Below, piece by piece: positions 1-14,476 of a stretch of DNA of 64,000 bases. Where the stretch lies: the NCBI GenBank assembly GCA_049324115.1, contig JBMOMN010000028.1, positions 23,244 to 87,243 on the forward strand, given 5' to 3'. The position numbers and the translations under genes are program-made. The DNA comes from UBA5796 sp040752455 (lineage in GTDB: Bacteria > Chloroflexota > Anaerolineae > Anaerolineales > Villigracilaceae). A model generated the notes under the pieces. The model searched no databases. It had not been told where the DNA came from and saw nothing but the letters and a program-made list of their open reading frames with translations. Each line of letters starts with the position of its first letter. Positions within the stretch are counted from its first letter, which is position 1.

Positions 1-49
1 TCGGAGCGCCAGTCCGAAGGACTTTCACGAACTGAGCAAGTGGCTTTAG
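1..49 (+). CDS. C-terminal tail of an unidentified upstream gene (partial)
   Basis: One frame is open from the window edge to a TAG at 47-49 and would encode a tail ending in SPKDFHELSKWL. Fifteen residues are too few to name a family. It may be the end of a gene that precedes the BrnA-like antitoxin, but the frame could also be open by chance. Confidence 0.25.
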   Translation, partial: RSASPKDFHELSKWL

Positions 50-64
50 CCCCGCGATTCCGAG

Positions 65-277
65 TTGTGGGTAATCACCAGAGTTGTCAAACGCCGGTTG
101 AAAGACAAAGAGAATAAGGCGCAATTGACAATTCGTGTTGATCGTGACGTTTTGGCCTGGTTCAATTCGCAGGGTCGCGGCTATCAAACTCGCATCAATT
201 CCTTGCTGCGGGCTTATATGGAAGCCAACGCCAAACAAAAGAAATCATCTGGGCATAGTCAGCGAGCGCAGCAATAG
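65..277 (+). CDS. BrnA-like antitoxin (small DNA-binding protein)
   Basis: About 70 residues. The core LTIRVDRDVLAWFNSQGRGY followed by QTRINSLLRAYMEA is the signature C-terminal half of BrnA antitoxins, a ribbon-helix-helix-like family that neutralises the BrnT ribonuclease and represses its own operon. The N-terminal acidic half usual in BrnA is missing and an in-frame stop lies at 47-49, so this is either a short family member or a decayed copy. The start is uncertain: TTG at 65 or TTG at 98. No BrnT toxin is visible downstream; one could lie to the left of the window. The opposite strand is occupied by a convergent glycosyltransferase gene. Confidence 0.65.
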   Translation: MWVITRVVKRRLKDKENKAQLTIRVDRDVLAWFNSQGRGYQTRINSLLRAYMEANAKQKKSSGHSQRAQQ

Positions 278-325
278 CGGCCATCTGCGGGGTGACAGCT
301 ACCGGCAAGACTTCCGAAGTCTGGA

Positions 326-1837
326 CTACTTCTGCAACTGCTCCACCATCACCTGGTAGATGACCGCCTCCTCGTCCCGGTAGACTTCGCGCAGGGCAGG
401 GTCGGCTTCGGCAGCCCGGATGAAGTTGCCGTGCCGCAGGTCGGTGTGGATGTAGGTGGCGGCAAAGTCGTTGTAGATGACCCGGGACGGGTTCTCCACG
501 TCGCCGTCGGTGATCTGCACCCACAGGTCGTACATCTGGGGGTCGTAGAGCTGCATGTAGGTCGGGTCGAGGCCCACCAGGTAGGTGTTGTGGGTGTTGT
601 AGTAGAACAGGCGCGGGAAATCGTCCCAATCGGTCTGGAACAGGCGCGTCCCGGCCGGGGTGTTCTGCTCCAGCCAGGCCGAAGCCCCGGCGTACAAGTC
701 GTAAGGCTTGGCCCCCTCCAGGCTGGAGCGGGTCTCACGGATCGAGAAGAAGACCGCGTAGCCGCCCAGCAGCAGGATCAACAATCCCGGCAGCCAGCGC
801 AGGGAACGCGTCCGCAGGGGAGAGACCGGCGAAACGGTAGCCAGCCCCAGGTCCAGGACGAGCGGGGACCAGGCAAAGGCGGCGAAGATCAGGGCGAAGG
901 CGGGGAAATATTCGACGAAGCGCCGCGCCTGGAAGAGCATCGCCCCGAACAGGACCGCGGCCAGAAATCCGAAAGCGGTGCGGACCTCCATCCTGCGTCC
1001 TGAAATCCCCAGGGCCAGCGCCCCGCCGACGAAGGCCAGCAGCGAGGGCAGGGAGTTTTCGAGCAGTTGGGTGGTGTTGTAGGGATACCACTCGTTGCCC
1101 ACGCTGACGGCGGTGGTCTCGGTCAGTTTGGGCAGCATGTGACGCCAGGTGAAAATGAAGTTATACGGGAAGTATGGGTTGACCAGCACCCCCAGGGCCA
1201 CCCCGCCGAAGGCGTAATACAGCGGGACGAGGTCGAGGCGGCGTTCGACCAGGGCCACGGCCAGCACGTACATCCCCGCCAGGGCCAGGATGAGCGGGAA
1301 GGCGTCGTAGGTCCAGACGTAGAGGAACGAGAGGATCCCCAGGTAAATGTGTTTCCGCTCCAGCAGGAAAATCATCGCCAGGGCCAGCAGCCCCAGCGAG
1401 ACCGACTGGGCCCGGGTGACGCTCATGCGGTAGAGGAAAGCGTCCGAGATGCCCAGCAGGCCGATGGCCCACAACCAGGCGTAAGGCACGTTCTGGCGTT
1501 TCAACAGGAACCAGACCGCCAGGAAGGCCAGGCTGGCGAACGTCACCGCCGACCATTTGGCCCCGGTGAGCAGGTCGCCGAAATAGGTGAATGGGATCAG
1601 GGCCACGTGGTAGAGGAAGTGGTGGTCGTAGAATTCCCGCTCGTTCAGGATGCTCAGGGGCAGGTAGGGGAAGTCCGGTTTCAGGCCCTCGGTGCGCATC
1701 AGCCAGGCCAGGCGGATGTGGTAGAAACCGTCGTTATCGGGCAGGTCTGGCGTGGAGAACTGGATGACCGCCATGCCGGCGAAGAAGGCGGCAAAAATGA
1801 GCAGCGATGTGAGGGTGCTGGCAATGCGTTTGTTCAT
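326..1837 (-). CDS. GT-C-type polytopic membrane glycosyltransferase-like protein
   Basis: A 503-residue membrane protein with roughly ten or more hydrophobic segments, starting with a signal-anchor-like helix (residues 5-27). Directly after it comes DLPDNDGFYHIRLAWLM, an acidic/aromatic first-loop motif resembling the metal/lipid-phosphosugar-binding loop of GT-C enzymes such as the STT3 and PMT families. The last ~120 residues form a soluble domain with Trp/Tyr-rich segments. Enzymes of this fold transfer sugars from polyprenyl-phosphate donors on the outer face of the membrane; the substrate here is unknown. ATG start at 1837 has a purine-rich AGGA-type ribosome site. It stands alone, convergent with the BrnA-like gene. 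Confidence 0.6.
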   Translation of the reverse strand: MNKRIASTLTSLLIFAAFFAGMAVIQFSTPDLPDNDGFYHIRLAWLMRTEGLKPDFPYLPLSILNEREFYDHHFLYHVALIPFTYFGDLLTGAKWSAVTFASLAFLAVWFLLKRQNVPYAWLWAIGLLGISDAFLYRMSVTRAQSVSLGLLALAMIFLLERKHIYLGILSFLYVWTYDAFPLILALAGMYVLAVALVERRLDLVPLYYAFGGVALGVLVNPYFPYNFIFTWRHMLPKLTETTAVSVGNEWYPYNTTQLLENSLPSLLAFVGGALALGISGRRMEVRTAFGFLAAVLFGAMLFQARRFVEYFPAFALIFAAFAWSPLVLDLGLATVSPVSPLRTRSLRWLPGLLILLLGGYAVFFSIRETRSSLEGAKPYDLYAGASAWLEQNTPAGTRLFQTDWDDFPRLFYYNTHNTYLVGLDPTYMQLYDPQMYDLWVQITDGDVENPSRVIYNDFAATYIHTDLRHGNFIRAAEADPALREVYRDEEAVIYQVMVEQLQK

Positions 1838-1865
1838 ATAAGGTGGAGTTCCTTTGGCATACCAA

Positions 1866-2020
1866 GATAGACTTTACCGGTATCAACGGTCAAGTCGCCA
1901 GGGATGCCGGAGAAAATCCGCAAGTCGCCAAGAAAAGATCTTGGCCTTTCAGGTCAGGCGACCGGCGACCTTGCGTTTTGGCGGTATGGGTCTTCTTGAT
2001 ACCGATAAAGTCTATTATTA
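1866..2020. repeat. MITE-like element with ~20-bp terminal inverted repeats
   Basis: The left arm ATAGACTTTACCGGTATCAA (1868 onward) and the right arm around 1998-2018 are reverse complements with one mismatch over about 20 bases. The ~110-base interior has a second, looser inverted pair built on GCAAGTCGCC / GGCGACCTTGC. There is no coding potential. This shape (long terminal inverted repeats, short non-coding interior) fits a miniature inverted-repeat element or a long hairpin; no target-site duplication was clearly seen. Confidence 0.45.
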
Positions 2021-2070
2021 AGTCGGGGAAGCCTCGAAAAAGTTGTCGGTTTCGGAAACAGCAATTCACA

Positions 2071-2216
2071 GGATGTCATTGCGAGGGGTGCTCTTCCCCG
2101 AAGCAATCTCCTGTTTTAGGATGGGAGATTGCTTCGTCGCACACCTGCTCTGGCGGGCGGTGCCAGAGAAAAGCGCCCCTCGCAACACTTGCACCGCACG
2201 CAAGTGCAGGTGTGAC
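2071..2216. repeat. Dispersed palindromic repeat (GCAATCTCC / GGAGATTGC type)
   Basis: Contains the hairpin GAAGCAATCTCC (2100-2111) / GGAGATTGCTTC (2124-2135), nested inside a wider weak pair of TTGCGAGGGGTGCTCTTCCCC and GCGCCCCTCGCAA. Related CCTTGCGAGG / CCTTCGCAAGG words recur near 20755-20806 and 46881-46917, always between genes. Non-coding; it lies directly before the promoter of the GNAT gene. Confidence 0.5.
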
Positions 2217-2230
2217 ATCTCCCAGCAGAG

Positions 2231-2236
2231 TATAAT
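2231..2236 (+). promoter_or_regulatory. TATAAT -10 box, leaderless-type promoter for the GNAT gene
   Basis: TATAAT ends 6 bases before the ATG at 2243, so a transcription start at the usual distance would fall on or next to the start codon. No good -35 hexamer is visible. Confidence 0.5.
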
Positions 2237-2242
2237 CCATCC

Positions 2243-2686
2243 ATGCCCAAACCCATCCATGTCCGCCCTGCCCGCACGACCGACACCGAACGGCTGGCCG
2301 ACCTCGCCGCCCAACTGGGCTACCCGTCCACACCGGAGCAGGTCCGGCGGCGGCTCGGCCTCCTGCTGGACAAAGCCGAGGAGAACGCGGTCTTCGTCGC
2401 CGAAACCGACGGGCGGGTCGCCGGCTGGGTCCACGTCCACATTTACAGCCTGCTGGTGGACGATCCCGAAGCCGAGATCGGCGGGCTGGTGGTGGACGAG
2501 CAGGCCCGCGGCCGGGGCGTAGGCGCGGCGCTGATGCGGGCCGCTGAATCCTGGACCAAGGAAACGGGCTGCGCCAGCGTCTACCTGCGCTCGAACGTCA
2601 TCCGCACCCAGGCCCACGAGTTCTACAAGCGCCTGGGCTACACCATCGTCAAAAGCCAGTATGCCTTTCGGAAAACCCTGGATTAG
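2243..2686 (+). CDS. GNAT family N-acetyltransferase
   Basis: A 147-residue single-domain GNAT protein that would transfer an acetyl group from acetyl-CoA to an amine. Motif A, the CoA pyrophosphate loop, is ARGRGVGAAL (residues 88-97) after the strand IGGLVVDE. Motif B follows as YLRSNVIRTQAHEFYKRLGY, typical of the family. The opening strand IHVRPARTTDTERLADLAAQ is also standard. The acceptor cannot be told from sequence. Transcription probably begins at the ATG itself, because a TATAAT box sits 6 bases upstream and no ribosome site is present. The following gene, sbcC, is separated by a 65-bp palindromic repeat, so the two may be independent units. Confidence 0.85.
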   Translation: MPKPIHVRPARTTDTERLADLAAQLGYPSTPEQVRRRLGLLLDKAEENAVFVAETDGRVAGWVHVHIYSLLVDDPEAEIGGLVVDEQARGRGVGAALMRAAESWTKETGCASVYLRSNVIRTQAHEFYKRLGYTIVKSQYAFRKTLD

Positions 2687-2700
2687 CCACAGAGACCTGA

Positions 2701-2765
2701 AGACTTCGGAAGTCTTTATCAGAGTCTTCGGGACGTGGAAGCGCCCCGGAAGACTTCCGAAGTCT
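2701..2765. repeat. 65-bp dispersed inverted repeat, copy 1 (GACTTCGGAAGTC type)
   Basis: Begins AGACTTCGGAAGTCTTT and ends AGACTTCCGAAGTCT, with an internal GAGTCTTCGGGAC word. A second copy of exactly the same length lies at 37153-37217 and matches at most positions. A single arm occurs at 308-322 and a diverged arm (AGATTTCCGAAATCT) near 30087. The palindromic ends could form a cruciform or RNA hairpin. It occupies the gap before sbcC. Confidence 0.6.
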
Positions 2766-2782
2766 GCTGTCAGTGCCGAACC

Positions 2783-5338
2783 ATGATCCCCATCTCCCTC
2801 AAACTCTCCGGTTTCCTCTCCTACCGCGACCCCGTCGAAGTGGACTTCACCGGCTTCGACCTGGCCTGCATCTCAGGCTCGAACGGGGCGGGCAAATCCT
2901 CCCTGCTCGACGCCGTCACCTGGGCGCTCTTCGGCCAGGCCCGCAAACGGGACGACTCGCTCATCAACCTGCAATCCAGCGCGGCCGAGGTGGCTTTCGT
3001 TTTCAGCCTCGAAAACAACCTCTACCGGGTGCAGCGCTCGTCGCCGCGCGGCAAAACGACCCTCCTCGAGTTCCAAATTTTAGATGGTGGCACCTGGCGC
3101 ACCCTGTCCGAGCGCACCGGGCGCGAGACCCAGGCCCGCATCGAGCAGACCCTGCGCCTCGACTACGAAACCTTCACCAACGCGGCCTTCTTCCTGCAAG
3201 GCAAGGCCGACCAGTTCACCCAGCAGCGTCCCGGCGACCGCAAACGCATCTTGGGCAGCATCCTCGGCCTCGAGGCCTGGGAGGATTATCGCAAACGCAC
3301 CGCCGAGCGGCGCGCCGCCCTCGAAGCCCAAGTGCGGGGAATTGACGGGCGGATGGCCGAGATCGAAGCCGAACTGGCCGAGGAACCGGCCCGCCTCGAT
3401 AACCTGTCCCGCCTCGAAAGCGCCCTGGACCTGTTATCTGCCACCCGTAAATCGGCCGAATCGGCCCTCGAGGGGATGCGCCGCGCCGCCGCCAGCCTGG
3501 GCGAACAGCGCAAACTGGTCGCGGCCCTCCGGTCCCAGCTCGACCGGGCGCAGGCAAATTTGTCGGCGCTGGAATCCCGCCTGGAGGAACGTCAGGCTGA
3601 AAGCCTGACCTACGCCGATTTGCTGGGACGAGGAAAAGAAATCGAAGCCGCTTACAAAAGCTGGCAATCCGCCCGCGACGGATTGGCCCGCTGGGATGGG
3701 CTGGCCGGCCAGTTCAGCCAGGCCGAGAAGCGCCGTTCCCCGCTGGCCGAGGCGATCGCGGTCGAAAAGGCGCGGCTGGAGCAGGAGGGCGCTTCGCTTC
3801 GCGGGCAGTATTCAGGGATCAGTGAACAGTTATCGGTGAGGGGTGAGTTGCATGAGCAGCTTGAAGCCGCGCAACAATCACTGGCGGAGATCGAGGCAAG
3901 GCTGGCCGAGCGCGAGGCGCTGGAAAAAGAGAGCCAGTCGGCGCGGGAGAAGCAGGCTGAACTCAAGGCCGAAAACCTGGCGCTGAAAGCCCAGATGGAC
4001 GAGATCAAGGCCCGCATCGAACGGCTGGAAGTGGCGAAGGGCGCAACCTGTCCGTTGTGCGGGCAGGGACTCAGCCCCGAACACCGCCAGACGACCATCA
4101 CCCAGCTCAACGCCGAAGGCAAATCCCTGGGCGACCGCTTCCGCGCCAACCAGACCGCAATGGCCGATTTCAACCAACAAATCACGGAGCACGTAACACG
4201 CTCCACTCAATACGCATCTCTCGACCGCGATCTCCTCACAACCTCCAATAAAATCGCCCAACTCACCGCCCAACTCGACGCCTTGCACAAGTCCGCTGCG
4301 GAGTGGGAGGCCAAAGGCGGGCCGCGGCTCAAGGAGATCGAAGAGTCGCTCGCCGACGGGAGTTTCGCGGCCGAAGCCCGCGCCCAACTCGCCGCCGTGG
4401 ACGCCGAACTCAAGTCCCTGGGCTACGACCCGGAAGCCCACGACGCGGCCCGCCAGGCGGAGGCGGAGCAACGCGCCGCCGAGGAAGAATATCGCAACCT
4501 GGAAAAAGCCAGAGCCGCCCTGGCCCCGCTGGAACGCGAGATCAAGGAGCTTAAGTTGCAAGTTGAAGGCCAAAAGTCACAAGTGGAAGAGCAGCAGAAA
4601 GAATATGACGATTTAGCTGCGGCCCTGGCTGCCTCCGAATCCCAGGCCCCGGACCTGGCGACCGCCGAACGGGAGTTGTTCGCGGTCAAGGAGCAGGAAA
4701 ACCGTCTCAACCAGGAGGTCGGCGCGGCGCGGCAAAAAGTGTCGGTGCTGGACGATCTGCGGGCGCGGCGGACAGGCCTGGAGTCCGGGCGGGAGGCGCT
4801 GGGGATCCAGATCGGGCGTCACAAAACCCTGGAGCGGGCATTCGGCAAGGACGGCGTCCCCGCCCTGCTTATCGAACAGGCTCTCCCCGAAATCGAGACC
4901 AAAGCCAACGAAATCCTCGACCGGCTGAGCAACGGCAGCATGTCGGTGCGCTTCGCCACCCAGGCCGAGTACAAGGACAAGAAGCGCGACGACCTGAAAG
5001 AGACCCTCGACATCCAGATCAGCGACGGGGCCGGGCTGCGGGATTACGAGATGTACAGCGGCGGCGAGGCCTTCCGGGTCAATTTTGCCATCCGGCTGGC
5101 GCTCTCGAAGGTGCTGGCCCAGCGCAAGGGGGCCCGCCTGCAAACCCTGGTGATTGACGAGGGCTTCGGCTCGCAGGACGAACAGGGCCGCCAGCGGCTG
5201 ATCGAAGCCATCAATTTGGTCAAGGGTGATTTTGCGAAGATTTTGGTGATAACCCACCTGAACGAACTGAAAGACGCCTTCCCCAACCGGATCGAAGTGG
5301 AAAAGACCGGGCGGGGATCGGTGGTGAGGGTGATCTAG
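2783..5338 (+). CDS. sbcC: Exonuclease SbcC / Rad50-like SMC ATPase
   Basis: 851 residues, somewhat shorter than E. coli SbcC. The N-terminal ABC half carries Walker A GSNGAGKSS (residues 32-40). Two long charged coiled coils flank a zinc-hook CPLC near residue 423. The C-terminal half has the signature MYSGGEAFRVN and Walker B LVIDEGFGSQD. Together with the SbcD/Mre11 nuclease, such proteins open hairpins and process DNA ends. No sbcD gene lies next to it here, which is unusual since the pair is normally co-transcribed. ATG at 2783 is preferred because residues before it fall inside the palindromic repeat. Two coiled-coil stretches (near 3826-3850 and 4555-4585) look like intergenic repeat sequence captured in frame. 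Confidence 0.9.
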   Translation: MIPISLKLSGFLSYRDPVEVDFTGFDLACISGSNGAGKSSLLDAVTWALFGQARKRDDSLINLQSSAAEVAFVFSLENNLYRVQRSSPRGKTTLLEFQILDGGTWRTLSERTGRETQARIEQTLRLDYETFTNAAFFLQGKADQFTQQRPGDRKRILGSILGLEAWEDYRKRTAERRAALEAQVRGIDGRMAEIEAELAEEPARLDNLSRLESALDLLSATRKSAESALEGMRRAAASLGEQRKLVAALRSQLDRAQANLSALESRLEERQAESLTYADLLGRGKEIEAAYKSWQSARDGLARWDGLAGQFSQAEKRRSPLAEAIAVEKARLEQEGASLRGQYSGISEQLSVRGELHEQLEAAQQSLAEIEARLAEREALEKESQSAREKQAELKAENLALKAQMDEIKARIERLEVAKGATCPLCGQGLSPEHRQTTITQLNAEGKSLGDRFRANQTAMADFNQQITEHVTRSTQYASLDRDLLTTSNKIAQLTAQLDALHKSAAEWEAKGGPRLKEIEESLADGSFAAEARAQLAAVDAELKSLGYDPEAHDAARQAEAEQRAAEEEYRNLEKARAALAPLEREIKELKLQVEGQKSQVEEQQKEYDDLAAALAASESQAPDLATAERELFAVKEQENRLNQEVGAARQKVSVLDDLRARRTGLESGREALGIQIGRHKTLERAFGKDGVPALLIEQALPEIETKANEILDRLSNGSMSVRFATQAEYKDKKRDDLKETLDIQISDGAGLRDYEMYSGGEAFRVNFAIRLALSKVLAQRKGARLQTLVIDEGFGSQDEQGRQRLIEAINLVKGDFAKILVITHLNELKDAFPNRIEVEKTGRGSVVRVI

Positions 5339-5410
5339 CGCAGCCGGCGGACGGCATCCCAAAAGTCAAGAACCGTCAAACGACCGTTTCCCGAACAATC
5401 CTGGAGTGCG

Positions 5411-5495
5411 GACTTCAGTCCGCTGGGGACTTCAGTCCGCTGGGGACTTCAGTCCGCTGGGGACTTCAGTCCGCTGGGGACTTCAGTCCGCTGGG
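5411..5495. repeat. Tandem repeat, five copies of a 17-bp palindromic unit
   Basis: Five exact head-to-tail copies of GACTTCAGTCCGCTGGG at 5411, 5428, 5445, 5462 and 5479. Each junction with its neighbour contains the near-palindrome GCGGACTTCAGTCCGC or a close variant, so the array can fold into serial hairpins. It lies between sbcC and the giant surface protein gene. There are no unique spacers, so it is not a CRISPR. Confidence 0.85.
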
Positions 5496-5881
5496 AACGG
5501 GCAAGCTGAAGCTCGCACTCCTTTTTGGATAGAGAATTACCGCAATGCCCACCGCATCCCGGCCCGGCTTACACACGACTCATTGGCGTTGAGTCAGTGA
5601 CTCATCGGCGTTGAGTCGCCAACACGCGCCCTCGATGTCATCGAGACCCAACGCGCCAATCCCTGCACCGGCAGCGGGACTTATCAGTTTTGTCAGTATC
5701 CTCCCCTGTTTTACGCAATGCAAAGTGATTGTAAAGGTCGGCACAAGAGGCCAACCCTATAATGTAAACATTGCAAAAAGATTGCAATCGAAAGCGCCGC
5801 ACAACCCATCGAAACGCCCGGCATTCGTCACTGCCGACGCAAATCTTTATTCATCGCACCATGCAGTAAAGGGAGACCCAA
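5496..5881. other. Non-coding stretch upstream of the giant surface protein
   Basis: No supported gene. It contains a repeated GGCGTTGAGTC word near 5583-5616 and a TATAAT at 5758-5763 without a well-spaced -35. The long distance to the next start (about 120 bases) would leave a sizeable 5' leader if that box is used. Confidence 0.35.
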
Positions 5882-12427
<6,546 letters not shown>

Positions 12428-12438
12428 ACATCTCCCCG

Positions 12439-12481
12439 CCCAACCCAAAACGCCGCCCATCGGGCGGCGTTTTGGGTTGGG
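12439..12481. terminator. Bidirectional terminator hairpin
   Basis: Perfect 20-bp stem 12439-12458 / 12462-12481 with a 3-base loop. The outer part has AAAA and TTTT tracts. It sits between the convergent surface-protein and VOC genes and can serve both strands. Confidence 0.85.
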
Positions 12482-12500
12482 ACCTGCCCCAACCGGCAGG

Positions 12501-12872
12501 TCAGATGTGCTGGTCAATAAGGATCGGGTTGCCGTCGGGATCCACCAGCATAAAACTGGCCGCGCCCGTCGTACCTTCGTCTGCCTCGGTGATGAACTCT
12601 ACCCCTTGCGCCTTCAACTGCTTCTGTAGTTCGCGGACGTCTGTGAAAGCCTCCAGCTTTTGGGCATTCTGGTCCCAGCCGGGGTTGAAAGTCAGGATAT
12701 TCCTTTCGAACATCCCCTGGAAGAGACCGATCACATGGCCATCGTTCTTCAGGATGAGCCAGTTCTGGGAAACATCTCCCATGAAGACCTTGAAACCCAG
12801 CTTCTCGTAAAAATCCTTCGAAGCCCGGATATCCTTGACCGCCAAACTGATCGAAAACGCGCCGAGTTCCAT
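12501..12872 (-). CDS. VOC family (glyoxalase/bleomycin-resistance fold) protein
   Basis: 123 residues with the paired beta-alpha-beta-beta-beta modules of the vicinal-oxygen-chelate superfamily. The first module is ISLAVKDIRASKDFYEKLGF and the second contains GAASFMLVDPDGNPILIDQ. Members are metal-dependent isomerases, dioxygenases or drug-binding proteins, and this sequence alone does not decide which. The first-module metal position is not a His (SLAV), so the metal site may be absent. ATG at 12872 has a strong AAAGGAG ribosome site. It stops at the shared bidirectional terminator. Thirty-four bases separate it from the upstream terpene-cyclase-like gene on the same strand. Confidence 0.8.
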   Translation of the reverse strand: MELGAFSISLAVKDIRASKDFYEKLGFKVFMGDVSQNWLILKNDGHVIGLFQGMFERNILTFNPGWDQNAQKLEAFTDVRELQKQLKAQGVEFITEADEGTTGAASFMLVDPDGNPILIDQHI

Positions 12873-12906
12873 ACTTTACTCCTTTGGTTGGTCAATCGCT
12901 TTGATT

Positions 12907-13812
12907 TCAATCCCCATAATAATCCAGCGCCTCTCTTGCCCTTTCCGTGATGAAGGCGTTGGGGTGGTCCTCTTGGCCAATGGGGATGATGGTGTTCATG
13001 GATTTTTCGAGTTCCCAAAAACCGCCCTCCTTCATCCGGGAACGCAGCAATTCCACGGCGCGTGACAGTCTCCGGTCGCGCACGCCTTCCCTTGCCAGGA
13101 GCCACAAGATTTCGAGGAAATCGCTCTTGTAGAAATTTGGGAATGTAAGCCTGCCAATATCCCGGTGAAGGAGTCTGTCTCTGTGACGGGAACTGAAACA
13201 CACCTCGTGGTGCAGAACAAACTCGATGCAATTCCCGATCAGGCGTTGGGCTTCCGGGGTCCTTTGGGATTTGGGGATGAACGAGATTCCTTTGAGCAGT
13301 TTGGTCACGCCCCAATAACAGGTATGCTTCCCGTAGCAGGAAGTGTTCGAACAGTATGGATAGGTCGCCGGGGTCTTGAAACCGCCGTCGTCGAAGCGTT
13401 GGTACGCGGCGAAAAAACCGACGGTCCGATCCAGTGATTCCGAAGGGGGCATCCCGAAATAATGGTGGAGGTAGATCAGGTTGCCGTTCAGGCACGGGAT
13501 GGGGAAATGGCTCATGCCCGGCAGCCTGAAAATCCCGTGTTCAGGGTCATAAAAATGCCCGGTCACGAGGCGCAGAGACGGCTCGATCTGCGGGATGCCG
13601 GCAGGCGTTTTGAGGTCGGCCAGCAGGACCAGGGTCCAGAGCGTGGATTTGAAATTGGGCGAATAATGCACGTACTCCGGGCGCTCACGGGCCTGTCTCT
13701 CGTCGAACCCCCACCGGAAGGAACCGTCCTGCCTGGCAAGGACGGCTTCGATGGTGCGCTTGCGGAGATCTGCGGTCTCGGTATCCAAAGGATGTTTATC
13801 GTTAGCCGCCAT
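12907..13812 (-). CDS. Prenyltransferase/terpene-cyclase-like alpha-alpha toroid protein
   Basis: 301 residues, with repeated helix pairs carrying DGSFRWG, DDGGFKTPATYP and EGGFWELE. These resemble the QW-type repeats of squalene-hopene cyclase and protein prenyltransferase beta subunits. The DxDD cyclase acid motif is not visible, so it may be a non-catalytic toroid or a different enzyme. Several Cys (CSNTSCYGKHTC) sit in one loop and might bind metal. The gene overlaps the upstream methyltransferase by 11 bases, so the two are translationally coupled and probably act in one pathway, perhaps lipid or isoprenoid modification (inference). Confidence 0.6.
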   Translation of the reverse strand: MAANDKHPLDTETADLRKRTIEAVLARQDGSFRWGFDERQARERPEYVHYSPNFKSTLWTLVLLADLKTPAGIPQIEPSLRLVTGHFYDPEHGIFRLPGMSHFPIPCLNGNLIYLHHYFGMPPSESLDRTVGFFAAYQRFDDGGFKTPATYPYCSNTSCYGKHTCYWGVTKLLKGISFIPKSQRTPEAQRLIGNCIEFVLHHEVCFSSRHRDRLLHRDIGRLTFPNFYKSDFLEILWLLAREGVRDRRLSRAVELLRSRMKEGGFWELEKSMNTIIPIGQEDHPNAFITERAREALDYYGD

Positions 13813-14476
13813 GGATACCTCTCACAACTTGAAATACGCCGCGGTACTTTGACTGCTTTGTAACATTCCTGAAACCGGCTGTCTCCAATTCCGTCACGAG
13901 TCCATGGCGGAGCATGTCCCGTCGGGTGGAGGTTTCGAAGTTGAATGGCAGCCAGTAGAAGAACCAAAGCCCGATGAACAACCGGATCAGGATATTTCCT
14001 GGATCGTCCAATTCCAGGATAATGACTTCTCCATTCTTCTTCAATACCCTTCTTGCTTCGGACAGGACTCTTTGTCGGACTTCTCCCGGCATTTCGTGGA
14101 GCGCGTGGGTAATGAATACCTTGTCGAAATAACCGTCCTCGAGACCGGTGCCGGTCACGTCGCCCTCGATGAAACGGACGTTGCCAAAGCGGTTGTTTTT
14201 TCGGGCTATCGCTATCTGCCCTGACGAGAGGTCCATCCCCACAATTTCACTGTCTTTTCCTGCTTTCCCAGCCATAACGAAGGTGACTCCGCCAATGCCG
14301 CAACACATATCCAGGATTTTCTCCCTGGACGAAAAGTCAATCCGGGCAATCAGTTCTTTCCTGACGCGATCTTCCCCGCCAAATGGCCGAAAACACCACT
14401 TGACCAGAAGGGCATAGTAGCGGCTATGGATATGATCGTAAAACCATTTGTAATTCTTTCCACTCCATGCCATCAT
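13802..14476 (-). CDS. Class I SAM-dependent methyltransferase (UbiE-like)
   Basis: 224 residues. Motif I is ILDMCCGIGGVTFVMAGKAG with an acidic motif II (GMDLSSGQIAIARK) and a motif IV-like YFDKVFITHALHEMPG, matching UbiE/COQ5-like enzymes. These methylate quinone precursors, sterols or small lipids. The C-terminal ARRVLKKNGEVIILELDDPG is also family-typical. It overlaps the terpene-cyclase-like gene, so it is likely the first gene of a two-gene operon. Two adjacent ATG codons (14476 and 14473) are possible starts. Confidence 0.8.
   Translation of the reverse strand: MMAWSGKNYKWFYDHIHSRYYALLVKWCFRPFGGEDRVRKELIARIDFSSREKILDMCCGIGGVTFVMAGKAGKDSEIVGMDLSSGQIAIARKNNRFGNVRFIEGDVTGTGLEDGYFDKVFITHALHEMPGEVRQRVLSEARRVLKKNGEVIILELDDPGNILIRLFIGLWFFYWLPFNFETSTRRDMLRHGLVTELETAGFRNVTKQSKYRGVFQVVRGIHGG

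Noticed and set aside
1067..1870. A 267-residue plus-strand frame opposite the GT-C gene
   Set aside because: Shadow of the membrane protein; Gln/His/Gly-rich without any fold-like pattern.
2043..2617. Overlapping frames on both strands around the GNAT gene
   Set aside because: They span a palindromic repeat and the antisense of the GNAT gene; only the GNAT frame has conserved motifs.
5411..5495. Possible CRISPR array
   Set aside because: Units are contiguous with no spacers and no cas genes are in the window; the same applies to the 8-bp array at 28156.
5729..5763. TTGTAA/TATAAT promoter for the surface protein gene
   Set aside because: Spacing of 23 bases is too long for a standard promoter, so only the TATAAT was noted.
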